Shown here: positions 28,668 through 38,356 of the stretch, one piece after another
Layout of the letters: each line of letters begins with the position of its first letter
How positions within the stretch are numbered: the first letter of the stretch is position 1
Assembly (NCBI GenBank): GCA_003133225.1
Contig: PKWL01000063.1
Span: forward strand, 1 to 64,000
DNA: 64,000 nt
Reading direction: 5' to 3'
DNA from: Janthinobacterium sp.
Lineage (GTDB): Bacteria; Pseudomonadota; Gammaproteobacteria; Burkholderiales; Burkholderiaceae_D
Position numbers and translations under genes: made by a program
The notes under the pieces: model-generated
The model's database searches: none
Seen by the model: the letters and a program-made list of their open reading frames with translations, nothing else
What the model was told of the DNA's origin: nothing

Positions 28668-29942
28668 CTAGCGCACCTCTGCTCTCGGGTTACGCGGGTC
28701 CTGCGTCCAATTTAGGTACGGCTTGCCAGTCTCTTGCGCAACCATTGTGATGCATCCCTGCACCGGGCAGATGATTTCGCACAAATTGCATCCGACGCAT
28801 TCTTGCTCAATGACCTCGAAGGCGCGTGCGCCACCGGCATCGATTAACTGCGCGATCGACTGATGCGACGTGTCTTCACAAGCGATATAGCACTTGCCGC
28901 AGCGGATGCAGCTGTCCTGATCGATATGCGCGATCACCTGATAGTTCATGTCCAGCATTTTCCAGTCCGTCATATTGGCCACTGCCCTGCCGCAAAAATC
29001 GCCAATGGTCTTGTAGCCCTTCTCGTCCATCCAGCGCGACAAGCCGTCTTTCATCTCATCAACGATGCGAAAGCCGTCCACCATGGCCGCCGTGCAGACT
29101 TGCACGGAACCGGCACCAAGGGCGATGAATTCGGCCGCGTCGCGCCAGCTGCCAATACCGCCTATGCCCGAAATCGGCAAGCCGCGGGTGGCCGGATCGC
29201 GCGCGATCTCGGCCACCATGTGGAGCGCGATTGGCTTGACGGCCGAACCGCAATAGCCGCCATGCGTGCTACTGCCGCCCACAGTCGGCCGCGCAACCAT
29301 GGCATCGAGGTCGAGCGAGGTGATCGAGTTGAGCGTGTTAATGAGCGATACCGCATCGGCGCCGCCCGCTTTTGCCGCGCGCGCCGGAAGGCGCACATCC
29401 GTGATATTGGGCGTGAGCTTGACGATGACTGGCAGAGTCGAATGCTGCTTGCACCAGCGCGTCACCATCTCGACGTATTCCGGCACTTGGCCGACGGCAG
29501 CGCCCATGCCGCGCTCCGGCATGCCGTGCGGACAGCCGAAATTGAGCTCAATACCGTCGGCGCCCGTCGCCTCGACCAGCGGCAACATATCGGCCCACAG
29601 TTGTTCTTCGCATGGCAGCATGAGGGAGACGATGATGGCGCGCTCTGGCCAGTCTTTTTTCACCTGCGTGATTTCGCGCAGGTTGATTTCCAGGCTGCGG
29701 TCGGTTATGAGCTCGATGTTGTTAAAGCCCAGCACCTCGCGGTTCTTGCCGTAGTGCGCCGAGTAGCGCGACGACACGTTGACTGCCGCCGGGTCCTCGC
29801 CCAGGGTCTTCCACACCACTCCGCCCCAGCCGGCCTCGAACGCGCGCACAACATTGTAAGCCTTGTCGGTCGGCGGTGCTGATGCTAGCCAGAACGGGTT
29901 GGGCGACTTTATCCCGCAAAAATTGATGCTCAGGTCTGCCAT
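28668..29942 (-). CDS. preA: NAD-dependent dihydropyrimidine dehydrogenase subunit PreA
   Basis: A 424-residue FMN/Fe-S subunit that reduces uracil and thymine to the 5,6-dihydro forms. The N-terminal TIM barrel resembles dihydroorotate dehydrogenase (SPNPFWLASAPPTDKAYN; GIELNFGCPHG). The C-terminus carries two [4Fe-4S] motifs (CIRCGKCYIACED and CVGCNLCEIICPVQGC). The ATG at 29942 follows GGAGA. It overlaps the end of preT by 13 nt, so the subunits are translationally coupled. Confidence 0.96.
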   Translation of the reverse strand: MADLSINFCGIKSPNPFWLASAPPTDKAYNVVRAFEAGWGGVVWKTLGEDPAAVNVSSRYSAHYGKNREVLGFNNIELITDRSLEINLREITQVKKDWPERAIIVSLMLPCEEQLWADMLPLVEATGADGIELNFGCPHGMPERGMGAAVGQVPEYVEMVTRWCKQHSTLPVIVKLTPNITDVRLPARAAKAGGADAVSLINTLNSITSLDLDAMVARPTVGGSSTHGGYCGSAVKPIALHMVAEIARDPATRGLPISGIGGIGSWRDAAEFIALGAGSVQVCTAAMVDGFRIVDEMKDGLSRWMDEKGYKTIGDFCGRAVANMTDWKMLDMNYQVIAHIDQDSCIRCGKCYIACEDTSHQSIAQLIDAGGARAFEVIEQECVGCNLCEIICPVQGCITMVAQETGKPYLNWTQDPRNPRAEVR

Positions 29943-31306
29943 GGCGCAGTCTCCAATTTTGATTGAATGTCGGCATGAATGGCGATTGCCGCCAGCTTTC
30001 CGTGCTGGACCGCCTGCACCGTCAAGTCTTGCCCGGGCGCGACGCAATCACCGCCCGCGTAAATGCCTGGCAGGACGGTGCGAAATTGCCCGTCGACGAC
30101 AATCTTGTCGCTTTCCCGCTGCCCCGTTTCCGCCAAAAGATCGCCTAGGCCGTCCCGTGCCAGACTCTGGCCGATGGCCTTGAAAATGGCGTCAGCAGCG
30201 ATCTCGAATGTGTCGCCGCTGTCGATCAAGCGTCCGCCTTCCAACCTGGTTTTTTGAAAGCGCATGCCGGCGACCAGACCAGCCGTGTTTAGCAGCACAT
30301 GTTGCGGCCTAGCCCAGGTGTAAATACGCACTTGATTGGCTTTCGCGAGGTTCCGCTCATGGCAGGTTGCCGTCATCTCGTCCTCGCCGCGGCGGTACAC
30401 GAGCGTCACCTCTTGCGCGCCCAAGCGCTTGATTTGCACGGCCATGTCAATGGCGGTATTGCCGGCACCGATGACGAGCGCGCGCGCCGGCAACGGCATC
30501 TCGATCAGATCGTCGGCCTGGCGCAGCGCCGCAATATAATCGACGGCAGCTAGCAGACCCGGAGCATCTTCACCGGTCAGACCGAGCTGGCGGCTTGAAC
30601 CTAGGCCGAGCGCGAGGAACACGGCGTCATATTTGGCGTGCAGATTCTTGAGCAGGACATTGGCGCCTAGCGTCTGTCCGTATTGAATCTCGATTCCACC
30701 GACGCCGAGCAGGAAGGCCACCTCCTGTTGCGTGAAGTTGTCCGTCAGTTTGTATTTGGCAATGCCGTATTCGTTCAGCCCGCCCGGCTTTTCCTTCGCT
30801 TCGAAGATGACAACGTCGTTTCCCAGCATGGCCAAGCGATGCGCGCACGATAGGCCGGCAGGACCGGCGCCAACCACGGCGACGGTCCTGCCGGTGGACG
30901 GCGCGCGCGGAAACGGGTGGCTCGCGAACGCCATGTTGTCAAGCGCATGGCGCTGCAGCAAGCCGATCTTGACCGGCCGACCTTCGTCATGATTGCGCAC
31001 GCAGGCAGCTTCGCACAGAATCTCGGTCGGACAGACGCGGGCGCAGCTGCCGCCCAAAATATTCTGCTTGAGGATCCCAGCGGCGGCGCCGTTGATGTTG
31101 TGCGCGTGGATGTTTCGAATGAAACTAGCGACATCGATTTCGGATGGACAGATGCGGGTGCACGGCGCTTCATAACAGTATAGGCAACGCGCGCTTTCGA
31201 TCGCTGCCTGACGCAGCGTCAAGGCCGGCACGAGCTCAGCAAACCGCTCTGCGAGCGTGCTGCTAGGTGCCGCCGGCTGCGGCAAGTACTTCAGGGACTT
31301 GATCAT
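29930..31306 (-). CDS. preT: NAD-dependent dihydropyrimidine dehydrogenase subunit PreT
   Basis: A 458-residue GltD-like flavoprotein that passes electrons from NADH to PreA. The N-terminal Fe-S domain has CLYCYEAPCTRICPSEID and CARVCPTEILCEAACV. The FAD motif is VVGAGPAGLSCAHRLA and the NAD motif VIGAGNTAIDMA. The ATG at 31306 (MIKSLKYLP) has GGAG 8 nt upstream. A longer frame to 31384 is possible but unlike the family. It overlaps preA. Confidence 0.95.
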   Translation of the reverse strand: MIKSLKYLPQPAAPSSTLAERFAELVPALTLRQAAIESARCLYCYEAPCTRICPSEIDVASFIRNIHAHNINGAAAGILKQNILGGSCARVCPTEILCEAACVRNHDEGRPVKIGLLQRHALDNMAFASHPFPRAPSTGRTVAVVGAGPAGLSCAHRLAMLGNDVVIFEAKEKPGGLNEYGIAKYKLTDNFTQQEVAFLLGVGGIEIQYGQTLGANVLLKNLHAKYDAVFLALGLGSSRQLGLTGEDAPGLLAAVDYIAALRQADDLIEMPLPARALVIGAGNTAIDMAVQIKRLGAQEVTLVYRRGEDEMTATCHERNLAKANQVRIYTWARPQHVLLNTAGLVAGMRFQKTRLEGGRLIDSGDTFEIAADAIFKAIGQSLARDGLGDLLAETGQRESDKIVVDGQFRTVLPGIYAGGDCVAPGQDLTVQAVQHGKLAAIAIHADIQSKLETAPWQT

Positions 31307-31414
31307 GATTTCCGCTCCCGCTAGGTTGTGCTTAGGTCTCGCCATCGCAGCTTCGCTGCGAGAGAACCAGTACCGACACCACATCAGGACGGATCTCAGC
31401 CGTCGCAGACACCC

Positions 31415-32917
31415 TCACTTCATTTGTGGGAAAGCAAATTCAGCGCCCGCACTGGCGGTGTTCGGCCAGCGCTGCATGACGGCCTTATGGCGCGTGTAAA
31501 AGCGCACGCCCTCCGGACCATAGACGTGATGGTCGCCGAACATGCTGCGTTTCCATCCACCGAAGCTGTTGAACGCCATCGGCACCGGCAGCGGCACATT
31601 TACGCCAACCATGCCGACCTGGATCTGACGCACGAACTCGCGCGCCACCCCGCCGTCGCGCGTATAGACCGCCACCCCGTTGCCATATTCGTTGCGGTTG
31701 ATCAAGTCCACTGCAGTGGCCACGTCCGGCGCGCGCACGATGCACAACACTGGTCCGAAAATCTCTTCCTTGTAAATCGTCATGTCGGGCGTGACATGGT
31801 CAAACAGGGTGCCACCGACAAAAAAGCCGTTTTCGCGCCCGACGACTTTGCAGCCGCGGCCGTCAACCAGGAGAGTGGCACCCTGCGCCGCGCCTTCGCC
31901 GATCAGTCTTTCGATGCGCTGCTTGGCCGCCGCCGATACCACCGGCCCCATTTCCGCGTCTGCTGCCATGCCGTCGCGTATTTTTAATTCGGCCGTGCGC
32001 TGTGACAAAACACCGATCAATTTATCGCCCGCGGCGCCCACGGCAACCACTACGGAAATGGCCATGCAGCGTTCGCCGGCCGAACCGAAGGCAGCGCCCA
32101 TCAAGGCATCGACTGTCATGTCCATATCAGCATCTGGCATCACCACCATGTGGTTCTTAGCGCCGCCCAGCGCCTGCACGCGCTTGCCTTTGGCGCTGCC
32201 ACGCGCATATATGTACTCGGCGATCGGGGTAGAACCAACGAAGCTGATGGCCTGCACCAGGGGATGGTCCAGTAAGGCGTCCACTGTGACCTTATCACCT
32301 TGAACCACGTTGAACACGCCATCTGGCAAACCGGATTCCTGCAGCAGCTTAGCGTGCAGCAAAGACGGCGACGGATCGCGCTCGGACGGCTTTAGCACAA
32401 ACGTATTGCCGCAGGCGATGGCCACTGGAAACATCCACATCGGCACCATTACCGGGAAGTTGAACGGCGTGATTCCGGCCACCACACCCAGCGCCTGGCG
32501 CATTGACCAAGCATCGATGCCGCGCGAAATCTGGTCCGTGAATTCGCCCTTGAGCAGCTGCGGAATGCCGACCGCGAATTCAACCATCTCGATGCCGCGC
32601 GCGACTTCGCCCTGCGCGTCCGAAAATGTCTTGCCATGCTCGCGCGTGAGCATGGCGGCAAATTCGTCGCTGTGCTGCTGGCACAGTTGTAGATATTTGA
32701 ACAAAACACGGGCGCGAGTCAGCGCCGGTGTGGCGGACCAGGATGGGAAGGCGGCAGCGGCGGCCTGGACGGCGGCGTCCACGTCGTCCGCGTTACCCAG
32801 CGCGACCCGCGCCACTGGCTCACCTAACGCGGGATTAAATACGTCCGCATAACGTCCGCTGCCGGTGTCAACCCTGGCGCCGTTGACGAAGTGAGTGATC
32901 GTGTCGAGGTTGCTCAT
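31415..32917 (-). CDS. mmsA: CoA-acylating (methyl)malonate-semialdehyde dehydrogenase
   Basis: A 500-residue ALDH-superfamily enzyme of the MMSDH group, which oxidises methylmalonate or malonate semialdehyde to propionyl- or acetyl-CoA. [14 protein letters not shown] and the catalytic-cysteine region [12 protein letters not shown] (near residue 285) are the group's signatures. It follows the beta-alanine aminotransferase gene, whose product is malonate semialdehyde, so here it probably completes beta-alanine catabolism rather than valine breakdown. It ends 108 nt before preT. Confidence 0.94.
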   Translation of the reverse strand: MSNLDTITHFVNGARVDTGSGRYADVFNPALGEPVARVALGNADDVDAAVQAAAAAFPSWSATPALTRARVLFKYLQLCQQHSDEFAAMLTREHGKTFSDAQGEVARGIEMVEFAVGIPQLLKGEFTDQISRGIDAWSMRQALGVVAGITPFNFPVMVPMWMFPVAIACGNTFVLKPSERDPSPSLLHAKLLQESGLPDGVFNVVQGDKVTVDALLDHPLVQAISFVGSTPIAEYIYARGSAKGKRVQALGGAKNHMVVMPDADMDMTVDALMGAAFGSAGERCMAISVVVAVGAAGDKLIGVLSQRTAELKIRDGMAADAEMGPVVSAAAKQRIERLIGEGAAQGATLLVDGRGCKVVGRENGFFVGGTLFDHVTPDMTIYKEEIFGPVLCIVRAPDVATAVDLINRNEYGNGVAVYTRDGGVAREFVRQIQVGMVGVNVPLPVPMAFNSFGGWKRSMFGDHHVYGPEGVRFYTRHKAVMQRWPNTASAGAEFAFPQMK

Positions 32918-32942
32918 AAAATAATGCTCTCATAAGTTCGGT

Positions 32943-33145
32943 TCAAGCCAGCGGCTGAAACATAGTCGGTGTCGTCGCGGTCTTCGCCACGACGTCGTAA
33001 GTGACAGTCAGGTCGTCGTTCCCTAGCTGTGGCCAACTTTCAGCGCGCAACGTGAGCCCGAATTTTGGATGCGCTGCGATCTGAAGGTCACGAGCTCGGC
33101 AGTGCGGCACCACGCTAGCGCAGCGACCGCCGTCAGTTTTTTCAT
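32943..33145 (-). pseudogene. Small exported protein gene with a one-base frameshift
   Basis: A lysine-rich signal-like start (MKKLTAVAALA) with GAGG 4 nt upstream opens at 33145, but its frame soon degenerates. From about 33113 the next frame continues with a plausible protein: LQIAAHPKFGLTLRAESW, then DDLTVTYDVVAKTATT, ending at 32943. Adding one G in GCGTGG would join both into a 67-residue exported protein. Whether this is true inactivation or a sequencing error cannot be decided here. It lies between mmsA and the aminotransferase gene; no family is recognised. Confidence 0.5.
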
Positions 33146-33285
33146 TTTGCCTCTTTTCCCGCCTGCATGCTCAATTCTCTTTCTTGCCGCGCAGGCTCTG
33201 CCGGCCATCCTCGTGCTCCGCAGCTTCAAAATCGATTTAAGGAGGGCGCGCGAGCGCGCTCTCCAGGGCATTGCGGCTGCCTGCC

Positions 33286-34602
33286 TTAGCCTAGATTTTT
33301 CAATACCGTCGTCAGTTTGCCGAACAATTCGTCGATGTGGGTTTTTTCGAGTACCAGCGGTGGCGACAAGGCGATGATGTCACCGGTCGTGCGGATTAGC
33401 AAACCATCTGCAAATGCCTGCCTGAATGCGTTGAAGGCGCGTGCGCCCGGCATGCCTGCAATCGGATCTAACTCGATGCCGGCAATTAAGCCGATGCTGC
33501 GCAAATCAATCACGTGCGGCAACCCTTTAAGAGAATGGACCGCGTCTTCCCAATAGCCCTGCACGCCCTTGGCATGCTCTAAGATCTTCTGCTCCTGAAA
33601 CACGTCCAGGGTGGCTAGCGCCGCAGCACACGCCAGCGGATGGCCGGAGTAAGTGTAGCCGTGGAAAAACTCGATGCCGCCCGGTCCATCCATGAACGCG
33701 TCGTAGATATGCTGTTGGGTGAACACGGCCCCCATTGGCACCACGCCATTGGTCAGGCCTTTGGCAGTGCTCATCAGGTCCGGCTCGACATCGAAATAGT
33801 CCGACGCGAATGGCGTGGTCAAGCGCCCGAAGCCAGTGATGACTTCATCAAAAATGAGAAGGATGCCGTGCTTGGTGCACAGTTCGCGCAGACGCTTCAG
33901 ATAACCCTTGGGCGGCACCAGCACTCCGGTTGAACCGGCCACGGGCTCCACGATAACGGCTGCAATGGTCGACGCGTCATGCAGCGTGACGATGCGCTCG
34001 AGCTCGTCGGCGAGGTGGGAACCGTAGTCGGGCTCGCCGCGCGTGTAGGCATTTTTTTCCAGGTTGTGCGTATGCGGCAGGTGATCAACGCCGTTGAGCA
34101 AGGGACCGAAACTCTTTCGGTTGCCGGCAATGCCGCCCACCGAGATGCCGCCAAAGCCGACACCGTGATAGCCGCGTTCGCGCCCGATGAGGCGCGTGCG
34201 TCCCCCTTCGCCGCGCGCCTTGTGATAGGCCAGCGCCATTTTCAACGCTGTATCGACTGCTTCCGAGCCGGAATTGGTATAAAACACTTGACTGAAGCGA
34301 TGGTTGGTGTAGGCCATGAGCTTTTCGGCCAAGTCGAACGCGGCCGGGTGGCCCATCTGGAAGGTCGGCGCGAAGTCGAGCTGGCCGACCATTTCCCGCA
34401 CCGCGCTGACAATCTTCGGCTGCGCGTGGCCGCACGGCACACACCACAAGCCAGCGGTACCGTCGAGCACGGAGTTGCCGTCAACGTCGCGGTAATACAT
34501 CCCTTCGGCCGACACCAATAGACGCGGATTGACCTTGAAATCGCGGTTATTAGTAAATGGCATCCAAAATGACGACATGGATTCTGGCCTGGCTTCGTTC
34601 AT
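33286..34602 (-). CDS. Beta-alanine--pyruvate (omega-amino acid) aminotransferase
   Basis: A 438-residue class III PLP aminotransferase. FDEVITGFGRLTTPF contains the PLP-binding aspartate, and STAKGLTNGVVPMGAV the Schiff-base lysine. EPVAGSTGVLVPPKGY and the N-terminal SSFWMPFTNNRDFK fit the omega-amino acid:pyruvate group. It would convert beta-alanine to malonate semialdehyde, the step between beta-ureidopropionase and the MMSDH gene downstream. GGAG lies upstream of the ATG. The gene diverges from a MocR-type regulator, its probable controller. Confidence 0.94.
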   Translation of the reverse strand: MNEARPESMSSFWMPFTNNRDFKVNPRLLVSAEGMYYRDVDGNSVLDGTAGLWCVPCGHAQPKIVSAVREMVGQLDFAPTFQMGHPAAFDLAEKLMAYTNHRFSQVFYTNSGSEAVDTALKMALAYHKARGEGGRTRLIGRERGYHGVGFGGISVGGIAGNRKSFGPLLNGVDHLPHTHNLEKNAYTRGEPDYGSHLADELERIVTLHDASTIAAVIVEPVAGSTGVLVPPKGYLKRLRELCTKHGILLIFDEVITGFGRLTTPFASDYFDVEPDLMSTAKGLTNGVVPMGAVFTQQHIYDAFMDGPGGIEFFHGYTYSGHPLACAAALATLDVFQEQKILEHAKGVQGYWEDAVHSLKGLPHVIDLRSIGLIAGIELDPIAGMPGARAFNAFRQAFADGLLIRTTGDIIALSPPLVLEKTHIDELFGKLTTVLKNLG

Positions 34603-34802
34603 GCAATTCTCCTTTTGGGTCTAGGCTTCCCGCTGCGCCGAGATTTTACAATCGTGTATATAATTTACCAGTTGGCAAAATGATGGTGCAATAATAGACA
34701 GCACATCTAATCTGGCACAGATACACAAATTTCAAATCTACCCAACCGTACTGGCGGTTAGAACACTACAGTTTTGTTCAATGCGGCATAGGGAGTCAAT
34801 GC
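34603..34802. promoter_or_regulatory. Divergent control region of aminotransferase and MocR regulator genes
   Basis: This AT-rich 200-bp region must hold both promoters. Three TTGGC/CTGGC motifs occur at about 40-bp intervals (TGGC at 34673, 34713 and 34752), close to four helical turns. MocR regulators typically bind spaced direct repeats between themselves and a divergent target, so these are candidate operator half-sites. No unambiguous -35/-10 pair was identified. Confidence 0.4.
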
Positions 34803-36275
34803 GTGGATCAGCCAACTAGTGCGATCGATCAATTAGATGGCATCAAGGCGACTGCAAAATGGCCGCTCCTGAGCTTGGAGCGCAGCAAAAAGGGCGGCCT
34901 GGTTGATCAGATTGTCTCTGCCATCGCGCTGATGGTAAATCTGCGCGAGTTACCCAGCGGCACCAAAATGCCATCGGTGCGCCAGTTCGGCAAGTGTAAC
35001 GGCATCTCCACCTTCACCGTCGTCGAGTCCTATGATCGCCTGGTCACGCTGGGCCTGCTGTCCTCACGTCGCGGCTCCGGCTATTTTGTAGCCCGCAACG
35101 ATGTCGCGGCGACGCTGCCGCCCGTCGCCCGCCCCGCCCCGACCGTGATCGATGCCCTCACGCCCGAGCTGTATACGGGCGTGTCGGATGCCCTGCCCGT
35201 GGGCGCAGGCTGGCTGCCGCCGGAATGGTATGGCGAGGCAACCGTCCTCGACGCCGTGCGTCAAGCCATGCGCATTCCCAGTAACCGGCTGCGTGGCTAC
35301 GGCCATCCGCTGGGCTTCCCGTCTTTGCGCCAACACCTCGCCGGCACCTTGTCGGACGAATTGTATGCGGTTGACGCCGACCAGATTTTGCTCACGCATG
35401 GCGCCACCCACGCCTTTGACCTGATTTTGCGCACGCTTAGCAAACCGGGCGATACCGTGTTCGTGGAGGACCCCGGCTACAGCAACTTGTTGTCGCTGAT
35501 CCGGCACCACGGCTGCATTCCGGTTGGCATACCGCGTACCGAGGCAGGGCTCGATTTCGCCTTCCTGGTCGAACAGGCCGCCACGACTCGACCAAAGCTG
35601 ATGTTTGTCAACACCGTGTTGCAAAACCCATTGGGAACCTCGCTCAGCCATGCCCAAGCGCACCGCTTGCTCGGCGTGGCTGAGCAATTCGACTTCTGGC
35701 TGGTGGAAGACGACATCTACCGCGAATTGACCATGCGCGGCGAAGCATCGCTGGCGGCGATGGACGGCTTGCGCCGCGTGATCCGCATCGGCAGTTTTTC
35801 CAAGACGCTGTCGCCCGTGCTACGGGTCGGCTCGATCTCGGCCTCCAACTTGCTGCTACCGCAACTGGTGCGAATGAAGATGTTGGCCGGCCTAACGACA
35901 TCCGAAATCAACGAGCGTGCGGTATATCACGCCGTGTCGGCGCGCCCCTACCGGCGCATGATCGACAAGCTGAAGGCGCAGCTCGAGGTCGGCCGCGAAC
36001 GCAGCATAGACAGCCTGCGCGAAGCGGGCATGACGCCGTTGGCGCGGCCGCGGGGCGGCATGTTCGTCAGCGCTGGCTGGCCGGAGGCGCCGACGCCGCA
36101 GTGGAATGGCAAAATCATCGCCGACCTCGCATTGAGGGCGGGGATCTTGTTGTCACCGAGCGAATTTTTCATGCTGCGCCAGTCGGAGACAGTCTGGTTC
36201 CGCTTTAATGTCGCCTACGCCGACACGCCGCTGCTGCTGCGGTTCCTGCAATCCGTTCGGATTCCAAGTTTTTAA
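34803..36275 (+). CDS. MocR-type (GntR-HTH + aminotransferase fold) transcriptional regulator
   Basis: A 490-residue regulator. Residues about 30-105 form a GntR winged helix (LPSGTKMPSVRQFGKCNGIS, then SSRRGSGYFV). Residues about 130-490 resemble a fold-type I aminotransferase, with the PLP lysine in GSFSKTLSPVLRVG. Such proteins sense PLP or PLP-amino acid adducts. A GTG start at 34803 follows AGGGAG. It diverges from the beta-alanine aminotransferase gene and is placed between the pyrimidine-ring and nucleoside operons, so it likely governs the beta-alanine branch. This is inference from position. Confidence 0.92.
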   Translation: MDQPTSAIDQLDGIKATAKWPLLSLERSKKGGLVDQIVSAIALMVNLRELPSGTKMPSVRQFGKCNGISTFTVVESYDRLVTLGLLSSRRGSGYFVARNDVAATLPPVARPAPTVIDALTPELYTGVSDALPVGAGWLPPEWYGEATVLDAVRQAMRIPSNRLRGYGHPLGFPSLRQHLAGTLSDELYAVDADQILLTHGATHAFDLILRTLSKPGDTVFVEDPGYSNLLSLIRHHGCIPVGIPRTEAGLDFAFLVEQAATTRPKLMFVNTVLQNPLGTSLSHAQAHRLLGVAEQFDFWLVEDDIYRELTMRGEASLAAMDGLRRVIRIGSFSKTLSPVLRVGSISASNLLLPQLVRMKMLAGLTTSEINERAVYHAVSARPYRRMIDKLKAQLEVGRERSIDSLREAGMTPLARPRGGMFVSAGWPEAPTPQWNGKIIADLALRAGILLSPSEFFMLRQSETVWFRFNVAYADTPLLLRFLQSVRIPSF

Positions 36276-36287
36276 CCGTTTTCGAAT

Positions 36288-36305
36288 ATCGGCCTTCGGG
36301 CCTAT
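36288..36305 (+). terminator. UUCG-loop hairpin after the MocR gene
   Basis: GGCC-TTCG-GGCC with flanking A-T pairs lies 12 nt after the stop codon. The very stable UUCG tetraloop supports an RNA hairpin. The following T-run is poor, so termination is only probable. The rest of 36276-36507 is non-coding. Confidence 0.45.
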
Positions 36306-36507
36306 GTTTCGCACCGTACCGGCTGCCGCGCGCACCTGCCCGCCCGCGCCTTGCTCGGCCGGTACCACGGCAGCTGTCCTTCGTAACCGCCTTCGGCAAA
36401 CTGCGCATTGCGCGCTCATTTCCGCCTCCCCCTGGTCGCGAATCAGGATCCGCCTTTTGAGTGGCGCCCGGTGCCGCATTGCGTTCATCGCCCGTAGCGC
36501 GGGCGTC

Positions 36508-36912
36508 CTACCTTTTCAATTCGCCCCCGCCAAACGCATGCGGCAACTGGGCGCTGGCAGTGGTCTGGAAGACGTCGCCTTTCAAGTTGGTCAGCAGCAC
36601 CAGCAAATCGTTGCCGCCCAATTCGAGGATCACTTGGCGGCAGGCGCCGCAGGGCGCGATCGGACCGTCGGTGTCGCCGATGACGGCCAGCACGCTGAAG
36701 TCGCCCGCTTTGCAACCTTGCGCGACGGCATTGAAAAACGCGCTGCGTTCGGCGCAATTGCACAACCCATAGGAAGCGTTTTCCACATTACAGCCGCGGA
36801 ACACGCGGCCGTCGTTGCACAGCAGGGCCGCGCCAACCTTGAAATTAGAATAGGGCGCGTAGGCGCACAAGCGTGCCGCGCGCGCCTCTTCGATTAGTGC
36901 TTCCAACTTCAT
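36508..36912 (-). CDS. cdd: Cytidine deaminase
   Basis: A 134-residue homotetrameric-type cytidine/deoxycytidine deaminase. Zn ligands are in NCAERSAFF (Cys and catalytic Glu) and PCGACRQVI (two Cys). Substrate contacts include YAPYSNFKVGAAL and GCNVENASYG. The ATG at 36912 has GAG upstream; an ATG at 36933 in the same frame lies directly behind deoA and is an alternative. It is last in the long minus-strand string, feeding uridine/deoxyuridine to the phosphorylase encoded just upstream. Confidence 0.94.
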   Translation of the reverse strand: MKLEALIEEARAARLCAYAPYSNFKVGAALLCNDGRVFRGCNVENASYGLCNCAERSAFFNAVAQGCKAGDFSVLAVIGDTDGPIAPCGACRQVILELGGNDLLVLLTNLKGDVFQTTASAQLPHAFGGGELKR

Positions 36913-36936
36913 CTGAATTCTCGCATTTTGCATTTA

Positions 36937-38259
36937 TTAGGGACGGATCGAACAGTAGACTACCGGGTTGCGCGCCGGCGCAATTTCGCTGATGGCATAC
37001 GCGGCCTGGATTTCCCGCACTGCCTGCCGGGCCGCCGCTTGGGTGCGCGCGTGAACTGTCGCTAGCGCCTGGCCAACGGCAATCTGCTCACCCAAACCCA
37101 CCAGGTCGGATAGGCCAACGGCGAAGTCGATGCTATCGCCCGGACGGCGGCGCCCGCCGCCCAATCCAACCACGGCCAAGCCTAAAGTGCGGCAGTCGCA
37201 GGCGTTGGCGAAGCCAGCCTTGTGCGCCGGCGCCGCTACCACCACGGGCGCCCGTTCCAAGTGGCGGTCAGGTTGCTCGATCAGGTCAGAGGGACCGCCA
37301 AGGGCCGACACCATGCGGGCAAAGCGCTCAGCCGCTTGGCCCGAGTCGAGCACGACCATCAATTTGGCACGCGCCGCAGCTTCAGTGTCGGCGAGGCCGG
37401 CCCGCACCAACATCTCGGCGCCCAAGGCCAGGCAAACTTCGTGCAGGCGCTGCGGGCGCGCGCGTCCGCTCAGGTAATCTATTGCGCAGCGCACTTCCAG
37501 CGCGTTACCGGCCGATGGTGCTAGCGACTCGTTCATATCCGTTAAAATGGCAGACGTGTCCATGCCCGCCCCGTTGCCGACGCCAACGATGCTGGCGGCC
37601 AGTTCCTGCGCTTTTTCGTAGGTTGGCATGAAGGCGCCACGGCCCACCTTGACGTCAATCACGAGCGCGTCCAGACCGGCCGCAAGCTTTTTTGATAGGA
37701 TCGATCCGGTGATCAGTGCCACCGATTCGACCGTCGCGGTAACGTCGCGGATGCTGTAAATGCGTTTGTCCGACGGCGCCAATTGTGCGGTCTGGCCGAT
37801 GATCGCAACGCCCACCTCGCGCACCACTTTACGGAACAACGCGTAGTCTGGAACGCTGCAATAACCCGGGACGGCATCGAATTTATCGAGCGTGCCGCCG
37901 GTATGGCCTAGGCCGCGGCCGGAGATCATCGGCACATATCCGCCGCAGGCGGCGATCATCGGCCCTAGCAACAGCGAGACCGCGTCGCCCACGCCGCCGG
38001 TCGAATGTTTGTCGAGCACGGGGCCGGGCAGGTTGAGTGAGCGCCACTCCAGAACCTGCCCGGAATCGCGCATCGCCAAGGTGAAGGCGACGCGTTCGTC
38101 CATGTTCATGTCTTTAAAATACACCGCCATCGCGAATGCCGCGATCTGGCCTTCACTCACACCGCCGTCGCCAATGCCACGCACGAAAAACCGGATCTCG
38201 TCCGCACTCAAGGCGCCGCCGTCGCGTTTTTTTCGGATGATCTCTTGAGGTAAGAACAT
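36937..38259 (-). CDS. deoA: Thymidine phosphorylase
   Basis: A 440-residue pyrimidine nucleoside phosphorylase that releases thymine or uracil and deoxyribose-1-phosphate. The phosphate-binding signature [16 protein letters not shown] and [16 protein letters not shown] are intact. The small helical domain is at the N-terminus ([14 protein letters not shown]). It is followed within 24-36 nt by cdd and preceded by the double ALDH gene, as part of a deoxynucleoside-degradation operon. Confidence 0.96.
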   Translation of the reverse strand: MFLPQEIIRKKRDGGALSADEIRFFVRGIGDGGVSEGQIAAFAMAVYFKDMNMDERVAFTLAMRDSGQVLEWRSLNLPGPVLDKHSTGGVGDAVSLLLGPMIAACGGYVPMISGRGLGHTGGTLDKFDAVPGYCSVPDYALFRKVVREVGVAIIGQTAQLAPSDKRIYSIRDVTATVESVALITGSILSKKLAAGLDALVIDVKVGRGAFMPTYEKAQELAASIVGVGNGAGMDTSAILTDMNESLAPSAGNALEVRCAIDYLSGRARPQRLHEVCLALGAEMLVRAGLADTEAAARAKLMVVLDSGQAAERFARMVSALGGPSDLIEQPDRHLERAPVVVAAPAHKAGFANACDCRTLGLAVVGLGGGRRRPGDSIDFAVGLSDLVGLGEQIAVGQALATVHARTQAAARQAVREIQAAYAISEIAPARNPVVYCSIRP

Positions 38260-38356
38260 GGTTGCTCCGCTCCATCAAATTGAATGCTTTAGGGACCCCG
38301 TCGCCGGCGCCGGCGGGCTCCCATGGACAGGCGCAAATCCGTTCCGTCGCCGCCGT

